A stretch of DNA of 12,452 nt from Collinsella sp. AF02-46-1 (GTDB lineage: Bacteria; Actinomycetota; Coriobacteriia; Coriobacteriales; Coriobacteriaceae). Of this stretch, positions 1 to 6,639 are shown piece after piece. The notes beneath the pieces are model-generated. The model worked only from the letters and a program-made list of their open reading frames with translations. It was not told where the DNA came from and searched no databases. Numbering within the stretch: position 1 is the first letter of the stretch; each line of letters begins with the position of its first letter. A program made the translations under genes and the position numbers. The stretch is taken from positions 5,481-17,932 of the forward strand of contig CAKXKM010000036.1 in assembly GCA_934876235.1 (NCBI GenBank), written 5' to 3'.

Positions 1-136
1 GGGTATCACCCGGTGCCGCGCCGCAAAGCACGGCGGCGCGATGTCCCGTCTCGATCTGTTCGCGCACGAGCGCGGCAAGGTAGGTGCCGCTGCCGGTGCT
101 ATCTGGTTTTTGTGCCGAGATATTGAGGATGCGCAT
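1..136 (-). CDS. Probable glycosyltransferase, N-terminal fragment (cut by window edge)
   Basis: The first 45 codons of a gene that runs off the left edge. Translation from the ATG at 136 begins MRILNISAQKPDSTGSGTYL, followed by a helix-like stretch and 'GHRAAVLCG'. An Rossmann-type first strand, a glycine-rich loop (TGSGTYL) and a helix leading to a 'GH' turn are typical of the N-terminal domain of GT-B family 4 glycosyltransferases. From memory, a QKPDSTGSG-like start occurs in that group. The start lies 14 nt after the stop of the activase gene, with a GGGGTG stretch about 9 nt upstream as a fair ribosome binding site, so it is probably the last visible gene of the same operon. An in-frame GTG at 148 is an alternative start. 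The catalytic domain is not visible, so the substrate is unknown and the family call is tentative. Confidence 0.6.
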   Translation of the reverse strand, partial: MRILNISAQKPDSTGSGTYLAALVREQIETGHRAAVLCGAAPGDT

Positions 137-150
137 GTCGCGGTACACCC

Positions 151-915
151 CTAGGCCAAGGCGGCGGCGCGGACAGCCGCGCCGATCGCTCCGGCAAAGC
201 GAGCCTGGGGCGAGGTGGTCACCGGCGACCCCAGTAGCTCGCCCAACCGCTCCACCACGAAGGCGTTCTCGCACAGGCCACCGGTCAGGTAGTACGGGGC
301 GCCCGCGGCCTGTCCGGCCATGGTCGCCACGCGCGAGACCACGCTGTCGATCACGCCACGCGCAATGTTCTCGCGCGGCTCACCGCGACCGATCAGGCTG
401 ATGACCTCGCTTTCGGCAAACACCGTGCACATGCTGCTGATCTTGGTGGGCTCGCCGGAACGCGCCAGGTCGGCCATCTGCTGCTGGGAAATGCCTAGGC
501 GGTCGGCCATGATCTCCAAAAAGCGCCCCGTGCCGGCGGCGCACTTGTCGTTCATGGCGAACTTGGACACGCGGCCGCCCTTGAGCTGGATGACCTTGGT
601 ATCCTGGCCGCCCACGTCAATCACCGTGCCGTGATCGCCAAACAGGCGCACGGCACCGGTGCCGTGGCAGGTGATCTCGGTCACGACCTTGTGCGCATAG
701 GGCACGGCGACACGGCCGTAGCCAGTCGCGATCACGCGCACGTCGTCGGCTGTCACGCCATAGCCGGCCGCTGCCAGTGCCTCGCGCAGCCGCTCGGAAG
801 CATCGACCGAGGAGAACCCGGTTGGCTGCACGCACGTCCACGCCACCGAACCCTCCCCGTCGACCACAGCAGCCTTAGCCGCCGTAGACCCGATATCGAT
901 CCCGATCCCTATCAT
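151..915 (-). CDS. yjiL: ATP-dependent Fe-S activase of the YjiL/HgdC type (BadF/BadG/BcrA/BcrD family)
   Basis: A 254-residue activase ('archerase') that hydrolyses ATP to push a low-potential electron from its own [4Fe-4S] cluster into a partner reductase or dehydratase. Seen in sequence: the ASKHA phosphate-1 motif GIDIGSTAAK (residues 5-14), the second phosphate loop DVGGQDTK (100-107), and the two family cysteines C125 in NDKCAAGTGRF and C163 in SSMCTVFAESE. In known activases such as HgdC each monomer supplies these two cysteines, and a dimer holds one cluster. A GG-rich adenosine motif (LTGG) and a C-terminal FAGAIGAA segment complete the fold. Length and sequence agree well with E. 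coli YjiL (about 255 aa) as I remember it. Start ATG at 915 has GGGAGAG just upstream. The two genes upstream encode the likely electron acceptors. The enzyme should be cytoplasmic and oxygen-sensitive. Confidence 0.93.
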   Translation of the reverse strand: MIGIGIDIGSTAAKAAVVDGEGSVAWTCVQPTGFSSVDASERLREALAAAGYGVTADDVRVIATGYGRVAVPYAHKVVTEITCHGTGAVRLFGDHGTVIDVGGQDTKVIQLKGGRVSKFAMNDKCAAGTGRFLEIMADRLGISQQQMADLARSGEPTKISSMCTVFAESEVISLIGRGEPRENIARGVIDSVVSRVATMAGQAAGAPYYLTGGLCENAFVVERLGELLGSPVTTSPQARFAGAIGAAVRAAALA

Positions 916-980
916 GGCTCTCTCCCAATCTAAACATCAAAGGTAGCGGCGCGTTCAGGCGCCTTGGCATCCTCCCTCAC

Positions 981-1011
981 ATGTGACAAAGGGACAGTCC
1001 CTTTGTCACAT
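981..1011. repeat. Perfect 31-bp palindrome between reductase and activase genes
   Basis: Two 15-base arms (981-995 and 997-1011) are exact reverse complements around the single base at 996, with core GGGACAGTCCC. It lies 9 nt after the stop of the upstream reductase gene and 65 nt before the activase start. There is no run of U after it, so it is not a classical intrinsic terminator. It could stabilise the 3' end of the upstream message or reduce read-through. Bases 983-998 match 13 of 16 bases of the inverted repeat at 12159-12229, which suggests a dispersed family of REP- or MITE-like palindromes. Confidence 0.8.
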
Positions 1012-1019
1012 ACCGTCAC

Positions 1020-2183
1020 CTACAGGGTTTCGATGAAGGCAGCGATGCGCGTCTCGATCTGGCCCATGTCGCCGTTGCTGTAGTCGGTCTCGATCTTCAT
1101 ATACGGAATACCCGCACCCTCGACAACCTCCTGCATGCGCGCACTCTCCACGTTAAAGGTGTGGCAGGCCTGCAGCACGCTCTCCACTACGCCATCGACG
1201 TGATACTTCTCGCACATGGCCAGCGTGTTTTCCATACGACCGTCGTTGGGCGTCATAACCGAGCAGTTGATATCCAGGTAGCGGTCGGCGATGGCGCGCA
1301 GGATGTCGGGAGCCTCCGGGTCGATCATCATGGCCGCCGTGCGCTCGCCCGAGCAGTCGTCCATGCACACGACCACACCGCCGTTGGACTCGATGGTGCG
1401 ACCGATCTTGTTGATCACGCCGCCCACCGGGCAGCCGGTGATCAGAATGCGCTTGGCATCCGCCGCGACCGGGCGCTCGCCCGCGTCGTAGGCCTCGCGC
1501 AGCTTGGCGACCTTTTGCTCCAGCTGCTGCGTATAGGCCTCGATGTCGAAGCTGAACGTACCGGCAAACATGGTGCTCATCAGGTCGACGCCGCTCATGG
1601 CCGCCGGCTGGTTAGCCTGCAGTGCAAACATCTCGAGCTGGGCCGCACGCAAGCGGTTGCGACGACGGACGGCAGCGCGCAGGTCATCGTCGGTAATCGT
1701 GATGCCGTAGAAGCCCTCGAGCTCCTCCTTGAGCAGGCGGCACTCCTCGTACCAGCCTTCACGCTCGTAGGCACGATCGCGACCCTGCGGAAGATGCAGA
1801 ATGTGCGTGCGCTTGAGCTCGTTGAGTAGCTCGTACATCTTCTTCTTGCCGTCGCAGGTGGTCTCGCCGATGATCATGTCGCTAAAGTACGTAAACGGGC
1901 ACTTTTGCGAGTAGGCAAAACCGTAGGTCGACTTGATGAGCGGGCACAGGTTTGCCGGCAGCACCTTCTCGGCCTCGGGAATCACCTCATCGGACGTACC
2001 GCACAGAGCCACGCTCGCAGCCCCCGCGGCATCGATAATCTCGAGCGGCGTATAGCTGCACAAAAAGCCGACCAGGCGATTACCCGCCTGCTTATAATCC
2101 TTGACGCGAATAAACGCCGCTTTGCGTTGCTCGTTGAACTCCTCAAACGTGCGCGGCAACGGCTGTTCAATATTTTCCGACAT
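1020..2183 (-). CDS. yjiM: YjiM-like double-cubane-cluster reductase (2-hydroxyacyl-CoA dehydratase superfamily)
   Basis: A 387-residue member of the BcrC/BadD/HgdB superfamily (PF06050 type). Cysteines are C42, C61, C80 (NLCPLIKS), C95 (KCP), C110 (TTCDGKKKMYE), C251 (TGCP), C273, C277 (DCSGE), C307 (INCS), C324 and C340 (LQACHTF). The motifs NLCPLIKS, GETTCDGKKKMYE, ITGCP and LQACHT match E. coli YjiM as I remember it. YjiM-type proteins are grouped with the double-cubane-cluster proteins, which carry an [Fe8S9] cluster and reduce small molecules in an ATP-dependent way. Classical members instead dehydrate 2-hydroxyacyl-CoA. The true substrate is unknown. Start: the frame is open 47 codons further upstream, but that part is arginine-rich and unlike the family. 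ATG 2183 has AAGGAG 4 nt upstream and gives the YjiM length. The partner activase lies downstream and a diverged paralogue upstream. Confidence 0.9.
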   Translation of the reverse strand: MSENIEQPLPRTFEEFNEQRKAAFIRVKDYKQAGNRLVGFLCSYTPLEIIDAAGAASVALCGTSDEVIPEAEKVLPANLCPLIKSTYGFAYSQKCPFTYFSDMIIGETTCDGKKKMYELLNELKRTHILHLPQGRDRAYEREGWYEECRLLKEELEGFYGITITDDDLRAAVRRRNRLRAAQLEMFALQANQPAAMSGVDLMSTMFAGTFSFDIEAYTQQLEQKVAKLREAYDAGERPVAADAKRILITGCPVGGVINKIGRTIESNGGVVVCMDDCSGERTAAMMIDPEAPDILRAIADRYLDINCSVMTPNDGRMENTLAMCEKYHVDGVVESVLQACHTFNVESARMQEVVEGAGIPYMKIETDYSNGDMGQIETRIAAFIETL

Positions 2184-2338
2184 ATAACTCCTTAACAAAC
2201 CTTTTAACCAACCAAGGAGACGGCTTTCCCAGGTGCCCGAGGTTGCCGTGAAAGAGGAGCGCCGCGTACTTCTGATACGCAAGCGACGGTTTGAACGGCA
2301 AGATCGGGTGCCCGGGGAAGCCACCGGGACGGATAGTC
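2184..2338 (-). other. 155-nt spacer between the two reductase genes, with a protein-like open frame
   Basis: This gap is long for two genes of one operon. It holds the ribosome binding site of the downstream gene (AAGGAG at about 2188-2193). One minus-strand frame, open through the spacer and ending at the TGA at 2167, reads like real protein (for example GFPGHPILPFKPSLAYQKYA, then a hydrophobic and basic end). It has no ATG or GTG with a ribosome binding site inside the spacer; the only start is a TTG. It could be the tail of a decayed gene, a C-terminal extension reached by frameshift, or chance. No terminator is visible. Confidence 0.3.
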
Positions 2339-3622
2339 CTAAATGGTTTCCAAGAAAGCCTCGATCCTGGTTTGCAGTTGGCCTGCGTCCTCGCCGGCGT
2401 AGTCGGTCGTGATGTGCATAAACGGAATGCCGGCCTCCTCGGCGGCCTTCTCCACGGCAAACGACTCCATCTCGTAGAGCGTGCAGAACTGCAGGGCCAC
2501 GTCGACAATGCCGTCGGCATGCAGGTTCTTGGCCATCTGGACAATGTCCTTCATACGCTGGTCGTTGGGCGTAAAGACGGCACAGTTGATCTTAAAGTAG
2601 CGCTCGGCGATAGCATCGAGCATCTCGTCAACCGTCTCACCGGATTCATCGACCAAGTCCTTGTAATAGCGCGAACCCGTGCAGGACTCCTCGCCCACCA
2701 CAACGCCGCCGGCCTTCTCGATGAGGTTGAACAGCTTCCAGTTGGGCACGGCCATGGGCGTGCCGGTGTACAGGATGCGCTTGGCTCCCTTGGGCGCCAC
2801 GCCCTCTCCGGCCTCGACACGCTGCTCACACTCGGTCGCCATATCGTTGATGGCTCCGGTCAGACGCGGCGTGTCGTCCATAAAGGCGGCCTGAACGGTC
2901 AGCAGGCTGTCGAGACCGCTAATGGGCGCTGGGTCGGCAGCGCGCGTGGCAGCGAGGCGCTGCAGGGCGCGACGCTTCTCATTGACGGCGCGGATGGCGG
3001 CCTTCAGACGCTCAGGCGTAATCGTGACGCCGCACTCTTCCTCAATCTTGGCGGCGAGCTTTTTAACCTCGGCCTTCCAGGTCACGAGCGTCGACTCGTC
3101 GTGCACGTTGGGAATATCCATGACGTACATGTTCTTTTGCGTGGCAAAAAACTCGTAGGCCTTCTTCTTGCCATCGCAGGTGTTCTCGCCTACCACCAAG
3201 TCACTCGACTCGATGTAGGGGCAGACCTCACCCAGCTTAAAGCCGGCAAAGCTCTTGATAAGCGGACAAGTGTTGCGCGGCAAGTGCTCCTCGACCTTGT
3301 CCGTTGCCCAATCGGCACCCGAGCACAGACCAACGGGAATGCCGTCACAGGCAAGCACGATCTCCTCGGGCACGTACACACAGAACGAGCCCACGATTTT
3401 GGTGGCCTCGCCAGCCTCCTTCTTGTCGAGCATCTCCTTAATGCGGCCGCTATGGATGTTGGTAGCCACAAAGTCCAAGTAGGACGTGGACTTGGGGCGG
3501 TTGTTCTGCGACAGGAACATGTCCCCGTACATCTGGCCCACGGCGCCCAGCAGCATATCGTGGTCGGCAAGATTCATGCCGAGGCTCTCCCACATCGGAT
3601 GGAAATCGAATTCTTCAGCCAT
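2339..3622 (-). CDS. 2-hydroxyacyl-CoA dehydratase/double-cubane-type reductase, first paralogue
   Basis: A 427-residue paralogue of the product of 1020-2183. It has about 40 extra N-terminal residues (MAEEFDFHPMWESLGMN...) that look helical. Shared motifs are C81 (SFCVYVPEE), C100 (GLCSG), C119 (NTCPLIKS), C134 (VCPY), C149 (NTCDGKKK), C314 (ESCTG), C347 (INCAVFTPND) and C380 (LQFCTLYEMES). At the TGCP position of its partner it has threonine (T288, TGTP). It also has C92, C203-region (EEECGV) and a cysteine in ATEC. It probably holds Fe-S clusters and depends on the downstream activase. Two models fit: a heterodimer with the second paralogue, as in classical dehydratases, or two separate homodimers sharing one activase. 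Start ATG 3622 has GAGAGGGG (3630-3637) 7 nt upstream, placed in the loop of a small GGTTC/GAACC hairpin (3626-3642). It is the first full gene of the operon. Confidence 0.87.
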   Translation of the reverse strand: MAEEFDFHPMWESLGMNLADHDMLLGAVGQMYGDMFLSQNNRPKSTSYLDFVATNIHSGRIKEMLDKKEAGEATKIVGSFCVYVPEEIVLACDGIPVGLCSGADWATDKVEEHLPRNTCPLIKSFAGFKLGEVCPYIESSDLVVGENTCDGKKKAYEFFATQKNMYVMDIPNVHDESTLVTWKAEVKKLAAKIEEECGVTITPERLKAAIRAVNEKRRALQRLAATRAADPAPISGLDSLLTVQAAFMDDTPRLTGAINDMATECEQRVEAGEGVAPKGAKRILYTGTPMAVPNWKLFNLIEKAGGVVVGEESCTGSRYYKDLVDESGETVDEMLDAIAERYFKINCAVFTPNDQRMKDIVQMAKNLHADGIVDVALQFCTLYEMESFAVEKAAEEAGIPFMHITTDYAGEDAGQLQTRIEAFLETI

Positions 3623-3958
3623 AACGGTTCCCCTCTCGAACCAAAAACGGATAACAGCGGTATCGATGCACGACGGACGGCGATTGCCCGGCCGTGCTCA
3701 AACCCGGAATTTTGGGGAACCTGCTTTGCGGTCGATTATTTAGCTGTGCGTCGTCTCTCCCGGAGCCGTGAACATACCTGCTCATATGCGACTCCGAGCC
3801 ATATACAGGGCGCGCGCGGCAACGCGGCGAATGTATGTCGTCTGCGGCATGTGCGCACCCTCCTTAACCAGTTGAGGTCAACTATATCAACGGTCATCGA
3901 CCATGCGAACACCGTTGACATTCGTACGACAGCGTCGTGTGCCGTTGTCTAATAAATA
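3623..3958 (-). promoter_or_regulatory. Long 5' leader of the reductase-activase operon
   Basis: About 330 nt lie between the predicted promoter and the first reductase gene. Dyads visible: arms 3887-3894 and 3911-3918 (TCAACGGT/ACCGTTGA, perfect, 16-nt spacer), and arms 3870-3875 and 3878-3883 (AGTTGA/TCAACT). Because all four arms share a GTTGA/TCAAC core they could pair in alternative ways, as in an attenuator. A short ORF (3782-3850) with a strong ribosome binding site follows. I recognise no known riboswitch class. Nothing else protein-like is evident in this stretch. Confidence 0.45.
3782..3850 (-). CDS. Candidate 22-residue leader peptide
   Basis: A short ORF, MPQTTYIRRVAARALYMARS followed by R-I and TGA, begins at the ATG at 3850. 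It is preceded by AAGGAGGG at about 3858-3865, with 7-8 nt spacing. This is the best ribosome binding site in the leader, better than that of the large gene downstream. The peptide is basic (five arginines) with no signal or membrane segment. It sits in the long leader after two dyads, so it may be a regulatory leader peptide or simply a chance ORF. I know no family for it. Confidence 0.35.
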   Translation of the reverse strand: MPQTTYIRRVAARALYMARSRI

Positions 3959-3986
3959 ATTATCTTGATTGATAAGAGTTTGTCAT
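3959..3986 (-). promoter_or_regulatory. Probable sigma-70 promoter of the reductase operon
   Basis: On the minus strand, -35 ATGACA (3981-3986) and -10 GATAAT (3959-3964) are separated by 16 nt. Each matches the consensus at 5 of 6 positions. It lies in the only strongly AT-rich patch of the region and just beyond the modC terminator. A small dyad TTATC-6-GATAA (3960-3975) overlaps the spacer and -10 and could be an operator. Confidence 0.55.
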
Positions 3987-4009
3987 TCCTCATTCGGCGA
4001 ACGGCAAAC

Positions 4010-4050
4010 AGATAATGCCGCCGAGGCATATATCCCCGACGGCATTATCT
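4010..4050 (-). terminator. Hairpin terminator after modC
   Basis: The stem begins 4 nt after the modC stop. In the minus-strand transcript a 17-bp stem forms around a 7-nt loop, with two G-U pairs. In the opposite transcript those pairs become A-C mismatches, so the structure is built for the minus strand. The U tract afterwards is short (CUGUUUGCC), so termination may be moderate. Confidence 0.75.
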
Positions 4051-4054
4051 GGCG

Positions 4055-5125
4055 CTATCGACAAACCAAATGGATCCTGCTGGCATCAAAATGTATGCGC
4101 AGCGTCTCGCCTGCTTGCGGCAGCTCGTCGACAGGCATGCCCACTTTGTTGACCTTCCACTGCAGGCGCGTCGGCGCGTCGGCGCGCGGCACGTCCAGCA
4201 GCACCAGGCGTTCAAAACGTGAATCGCTCACGCGGGCCACATGCAGGTCATAGCTGTTGCGACCCCGCTCCGCGCGATTGTCAACATGGAAGTAGCTTGC
4301 GCGAATGCCCAGATACGCCACATTATCGGGAACCTCGCGACCCACGTTAAAGGTCATGCCCCAGTCAAGGGCCTCAACTTCTTCGTCGCCGATCTTGCGC
4401 GCACGGCTTGTGTTCTTGCAGCCCGTCAAGCGCAGCGCGGCCAACGTTTGCGGGCGTCGAACCACGTCCTCGACGGAGCCGACCTCCTCAACATGCCCGT
4501 TGTGCATCACGCAGATGCGCTCGCACAGACGGCATGCTTCGTCGATGTCGTGGCTCACGTAGAGCACGGTACGGTTGCACACATCGAACAGGTCGAGCAT
4601 GTTCTGCTCAAGCGCGCTCTTGAGATACGCGTCGAGCGCGCTCATGGGCTCGTCGAACATAAAAATGCCCGGGTGTGCCGCCACCATGCGAGCAAGCGCC
4701 ACACGCTGCTGCTGGCCGCCCGAGAGGCGCGCGGGATAACGGTCGGAAAAGTCGACCAGTCCAAAGATACCCAGGTAGCGCTCGGCAAGTTGTCTGCGCG
4801 CTGCGGCGTCGCCTGCACCCTCAACGCCGGCGCACACGTTATCGGCCACCGTCATATTAGGGAACAGCTGATAGTTTTGAAACATCAGGGCGCATTTTCG
4901 CTCCTGGGGCGAAAGGTCGATGCCCGCGGCCGAGTCAAAAAAGGTCACGCCGTTGACGACGATCTTGCCCTCGTCGGGCGTCTCCACACCGGCAATGCAG
5001 CGCAGCGTGCAGCTCTTGCCGCAACCCGAGGCGCCCAGGAGCGCCACACGCTCCTCGCCGGCATCGAGCTGAATGTCGAGGGTAAAGCCGGGATAGCGCT
5101 TTTTGATATCCAGGACAAGCGACAT
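4055..5125 (-). CDS. modC: Molybdate ABC transporter ATP-binding protein ModC
   Basis: A 356-residue ATPase that powers molybdate import on the cytoplasmic face of the ModB channel. Seen: Walker A GASGCGKS (31-38), Q-loop FQNYQLF (82-88), signature LSGGQQQR (134-141), Walker B IFMFDEP (154-160), D-loop SALD (162-165), and H-loop SHD at about 190. The last 110-130 residues form a separate C-terminal domain, as the Mop/TOBE regulatory domain does in ModC, though its sequence is weakly conserved. It starts with ATG 5125, 3 nt after the modB stop (TAGACCATG), with GGGAGGT about 9 nt upstream inside modB, so the two genes are translationally coupled. Sulfate (CysA) or tungstate ATPases are similar. 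The molybdenum call rests on neighbours ModA, ModB, MogA and MoeA. Confidence 0.88.
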   Translation of the reverse strand: MSLVLDIKKRYPGFTLDIQLDAGEERVALLGASGCGKSCTLRCIAGVETPDEGKIVVNGVTFFDSAAGIDLSPQERKCALMFQNYQLFPNMTVADNVCAGVEGAGDAAARRQLAERYLGIFGLVDFSDRYPARLSGGQQQRVALARMVAAHPGIFMFDEPMSALDAYLKSALEQNMLDLFDVCNRTVLYVSHDIDEACRLCERICVMHNGHVEEVGSVEDVVRRPQTLAALRLTGCKNTSRARKIGDEEVEALDWGMTFNVGREVPDNVAYLGIRASYFHVDNRAERGRNSYDLHVARVSDSRFERLVLLDVPRADAPTRLQWKVNKVGMPVDELPQAGETLRIHFDASRIHLVCR

Positions 5126-5128
5126 GGT

Positions 5129-6571
5129 CTATCGACCTCCCTTCGAGACGGCGTCATCGCGCATAAGCTCGGCCAGCGCCTCGCGATCGATACGCAAGGC
5201 ATCGCCGCCCGCCGGGTCGAGCGAATCGCCCTGTCCGGCGAGATCTTTGGCCTGTTTGCGCTCTGCACGGGAGAGACCACGCTCGCGATACTTTTGCGAA
5301 TGCGCCGTATACATGTTGATGAACAGAATGACCAGGAAGCTGAACGCAATTACGACCACGACCCAAAAGAGGGCCACCGACGTGTTGCCGCCCATCCACT
5401 CAAAGTAGATGGCGATGGGGATGGTCTGGGTAATGCCGGCGTAGTTGCCCGCAAAAAACAGGGTGCAGCCAAACTCACCCATGGCACGCGCGAAGGCGAG
5501 CACCGTGCCGGCGGCAATCGAGGGCCAGCCAAGCGGCATCATGAGCTTGGCAAAAATGCGACGCTCGGACCATCCCAGGGTTCGCGCGGCATCGAGCATC
5601 TGCGTGTCGAGGCTCTCGAAGGCTCCGAGCGCCGTGCGGTAGACCAGCGGAAACGACACAACGATGGCCGAAATGACCGCCGCGGGCCAGGTAAAGACGA
5701 TCGAGATGCCGTGCGCGATGAGCCACTGGCCCACCCCGGTCGAGCGGCCAAACAGCATGAGGAGCAGAAAGCCGCAGACCGTGGGCGGCAGCACCATGGG
5801 AATCGTAAAGACCGAATCGAGCAGGCCCTTGATGCGACTCGAGGTACCCATAGTCTTCCACGCGGCGAACAGGCCCAGCGCAAAGGAGATCAGCAGGGCA
5901 AGGCCGCTCGTTTTTATGGACACCCAAAACGGGCGATAGTCAATGTCGCCCAAAAAGGAGGCCAGAGAGGTCAAGGGCCCCTGCTCATCCCGCAACACGA
6001 CAGACGATGCCTCTACCATTTGAGCGCTATCAAGCCAACGCGCGCCGCCCTTGGCATCACCCGAGGCCGATGCAATCACCACATAGCGGTCCCCATCCGC
6101 ACCACGCACATCAAAGCCATAGGTATACCCGCCGGCATCAAACGTTGTTTCCTCCGTGACATACCAAGGAAGGTCCACGTCCCCCAGCTGCGCACCTCCC
6201 ATGCAGTTTACGCTGTCGAGCTCACAGACGAGGGCCTTGAGACCCGATACGCACTCGTTGTCCTGCGGATCCAATCCATACTTCTCGACCGCTTTGGGCG
6301 ATATCCATACCACAACGCGATCGGCAGCAGGCGCCACTACAAGGTCCACGTCCTCGTCAACGGGAAACCGGTAGCCCTCAGGCTGGCCCTCCATGGCACG
6401 AGCGGTCCCCTTGGCCAACCGCTCAAAACCCTCAATCCCATAGGAAAGCCCATGAGCGGTCGCAGCAACCTGGGCCCCGTCCTCAGCGTCCCCAGCAAAC
6501 GCAAATCCCGGCACCCAGCAAAGCGCGAAGGTCAAAGCACAGGCGACAAGCATGCGGAATCTATTAAGCAC
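5129..6571 (-). CDS. modB: Molybdate ABC transporter permease ModB with extra secreted N-terminal domain
   Basis: A 480-residue protein, about twice the usual ModB length (225-280 aa). Residues 1-26 (MLNRFRMLVACALTFALCWV...AFA) form a signal peptide with likely cleavage AFA|GD. Residues 27 to about 211 are a soluble segment with cysteines at 107, 116 and 123, of no family I recognise. From about 212 the ModB/CysT-type permease follows: membrane segments near 217-237, 253-274, 285-307, 350-368 and 399-419, and the EAA loop DAARTLGWSERRIFAKLMMP (327-346), which contacts ModC. A charged tail of about 60 residues ends the protein. Start: TTG 6583 opens the frame, but GTG 6571 has GGAG 6-7 nt upstream and gives a clean signal peptide, so I chose it. 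ATG 6553 lacks a ribosome binding site. modA ends 68 nt upstream. Confidence 0.88.
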   Translation of the reverse strand: MLNRFRMLVACALTFALCWVPGFAFAGDAEDGAQVAATAHGLSYGIEGFERLAKGTARAMEGQPEGYRFPVDEDVDLVVAPAADRVVVWISPKAVEKYGLDPQDNECVSGLKALVCELDSVNCMGGAQLGDVDLPWYVTEETTFDAGGYTYGFDVRGADGDRYVVIASASGDAKGGARWLDSAQMVEASSVVLRDEQGPLTSLASFLGDIDYRPFWVSIKTSGLALLISFALGLFAAWKTMGTSSRIKGLLDSVFTIPMVLPPTVCGFLLLMLFGRSTGVGQWLIAHGISIVFTWPAAVISAIVVSFPLVYRTALGAFESLDTQMLDAARTLGWSERRIFAKLMMPLGWPSIAAGTVLAFARAMGEFGCTLFFAGNYAGITQTIPIAIYFEWMGGNTSVALFWVVVVIAFSFLVILFINMYTAHSQKYRERGLSRAERKQAKDLAGQGDSLDPAGGDALRIDREALAELMRDDAVSKGGR

Positions 6572-6639
6572 GAAAAGCTCCAAGCGAATACAAGGACGGA
6601 GTTAAACACAAAACGATGGAATTATCGCGCCAAGCCGCA

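Noticed and set aside
2184..2324. 47-residue N-terminal extension of the second reductase
   Set aside because: It is arginine- and serine-rich, unlike the family, and has no ribosome binding site. ATG 2183 has AAGGAG and gives the YjiM length.
3736..3921. 61-codon ORF in the leader of the reductase operon
   Set aside because: Poor start context and arginine-rich low-quality composition. The 22-codon ORF in another frame has the good ribosome binding site.
2291..3952. 553-codon open frame on the plus strand opposite the first reductase gene
   Set aside because: Antisense shadow of a clear gene. Composition is not protein-like, and no ribosome binding site or motif was found.
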